From NCBI RefSeq assembly GCF_000284315.1, contig NC_017094.1:1147486-1211485 (forward strand): a stretch of DNA of 64,000 nt, read 5' to 3'. Each line of letters begins with the position of its first letter. The first letter of the stretch is position 1. The position numbers and the translations under genes were made by a program. Below, one piece after another: positions 63,188-64,000 of the stretch. Source of the stretch: Leptospirillum ferrooxidans C2-3. GTDB taxonomy: Bacteria; Nitrospirota; Leptospirillia; Leptospirillales; Leptospirillaceae. The notes below the pieces were generated by a model. It saw only the letters and a program-made list of their open reading frames with translations, was not told the origin of the DNA and made no database searches.

Positions 63188-64000
63188 TCAGGAATACCAG
63201 TGTTCATAGTCTTCATGGCTAAAACGTTCACTTCCGGCCTCAAGCAGGAACCGGGATGGGGCGAGAGGTGCATATCGCCCCCTTCCTTGTGCCGATTTCG
63301 GTACACACAGGACCAGCTCTTTTCGTGCTCTTGTCACGGCCACATAAAAAAGCCTTCGTTCTTCTTCAATATCCGACATCCGCTCAAGGGACTTTTCCGA
63401 AGGGAAGAGTCCCTCATTGACCGATAAAAGAAAAACGGTATCCCATTCCAGGCCTTTGGCCTGATGAATGGACGACAGGACAACCCGGTCCGAAACAACA
63501 GAGCCTTCGAGCGCAGATTCCTCGAAGGATTCCAGGAGAGCGATTTCGGAAAGAAAGGTTTCAAGATCGGACTGATTGTCCAGCTGCTTTGCAAAAGCTT
63601 CAAGGTCTTCTTCTCTTTCCTGGGGATTTTCCCTGATATCGTAGAGTTCCTTTTTGTAGCCGAGGGAGAGTATCTCCCGGACCAGAAAGCCAAGCGAGTT
63701 GGTCCCGGAAATATAGCTTCTGCGAAGTGAGGAGAGTCTTTCTCCCAATGAGGTGACCCCAGCAACCAGCTTGGGAGTTAAGACTTTTCCGGCCTGGAGG
63801 GAGCACAGGGCCTCGACCGGATCATCGCAGGTCGCCATCCATTGCAGGATCTTTTCGGTGGCTTTTGGTCCAACCTTGGGGATCATCCTCAAAAGCCTTG
63901 AAAAAGCCGAGCTGTCCCTCGGATTCAAAACAAGACGCAAATACGCAAGAATGTCCTTTATATGGGCCTGTTCATAAAATCTTAAACCGGAAGTCAATGT
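63188..64000 (-). CDS. UvrD/PcrA/Rep-type helicase, C-terminal part
   Basis: The frame is open to the right edge, so the N-terminal part with the Walker motifs is missing. The visible 270 residues hold the 2B domain start (GLRFYEQAHIKDILAYLRLV), and the helicase motifs V and VI in LSSIHQAKGLEW and EEERRLFYVAVTRARKEL. This is a superfamily 1 helicase of the UvrD/PcrA group, acting in DNA repair or replication restart. It is followed by dnaE in the same direction after 51 bases. Confidence 0.92.
   Translation of the reverse strand, partial: TLTSGLRFYEQAHIKDILAYLRLVLNPRDSSAFSRLLRMIPKVGPKATEKILQWMATCDDPVEALCSLQAGKVLTPKLVAGVTSLGERLSSLRRSYISGTNSLGFLVREILSLGYKKELYDIRENPQEREEDLEAFAKQLDNQSDLETFLSEIALLESFEESALEGSVVSDRVVLSSIHQAKGLEWDTVFLLSVNEGLFPSEKSLERMSDIEEERRLFYVAVTRARKELVLCVPKSAQGRGRYAPLAPSRFLLEAGSERFSHEDYEHWYS

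Overview
The window looks like chromosomal DNA of a Gram-negative, free-living bacterium. It carries an outer-membrane porin, an Slp lipoprotein, a periplasmic amidase and an LpoA-like lipoprotein candidate. The base composition looks moderately GC-rich, and TTG and GTG starts behind good Shine-Dalgarno sequences are frequent. A hopanoid C-3 methylase, nitrogenase/molybdenum accessory genes, three c-di-GMP enzymes and a c-type heme membrane protein together suggest an environmental chemolithotroph. My best guess is a Leptospirillum-like member of the Nitrospirota; this is inference from gene content, as no rRNA marker is present.

Layout. 1-12 kb: the end of a thioredoxin-like gene, NAD synthetase, riboflavin genes (ribBA, ribH) with nusB, a divergent diguanylate cyclase, purine genes (purB, purC, purS), then a membrane protein with one c-type heme motif overlapping an isoaspartyl peptidase. 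11.9-12.7 kb: a HEPN/MNT toxin-antitoxin pair. 12.7-26.6 kb: a DMT exporter, a ketopantoate reductase-like gene, hpnR, an Slp lipoprotein, glycogen phosphorylase, two short-chain dehydrogenases, a GNAT enzyme, a PAS-EAL-CZB phosphodiesterase, a structured-RNA candidate, a 34-residue membrane peptide and a slipin/NfeD pair. 26.7-31.7 kb: a molybdenum/nitrogenase accessory island (modD, molbindin, two small unknown genes, a SagB-like double nitroreductase, a nitrogenase-associated ArsC-like protein, a TPR-like protein, nifZ) without nitrogenase structural genes. 32.3-35.5 kb: a 48-residue peptide translationally coupled to a PAS/GAF/GGDEF/EAL protein.

35.5-50.2 kb is the most distinctive part: a large potassium cluster. 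On the minus strand the order is kdpB, a 28-residue membrane peptide, kdpF, kdpA, kdpC, a porin, an APC permease with a C-terminal USP domain, a histidine kinase, a NarL-type response regulator and a radical SAM gene. The last permease, kinase and regulator genes overlap. Facing away from kdpB is a 740-residue protein made of two KdpD sensor modules (each KdpD-N plus USP) with no kinase domain. A related 16-bp palindrome-like site lies before both kdpB and this sensor. I infer a rewired potassium-sensing system in which the KdpD sensor has lost its own kinase.

50.2-64 kb: a phosphoesterase, a decayed zeta-toxin locus beside tRNA-Arg(CCT), a zinc-ribbon microprotein, an N-acetylmuramoyl-alanine amidase, an LpoA-like protein, an M50 protease, trpS, accA, dnaE and the 3' part of a UvrD/PcrA-type helicase cut by the window edge.
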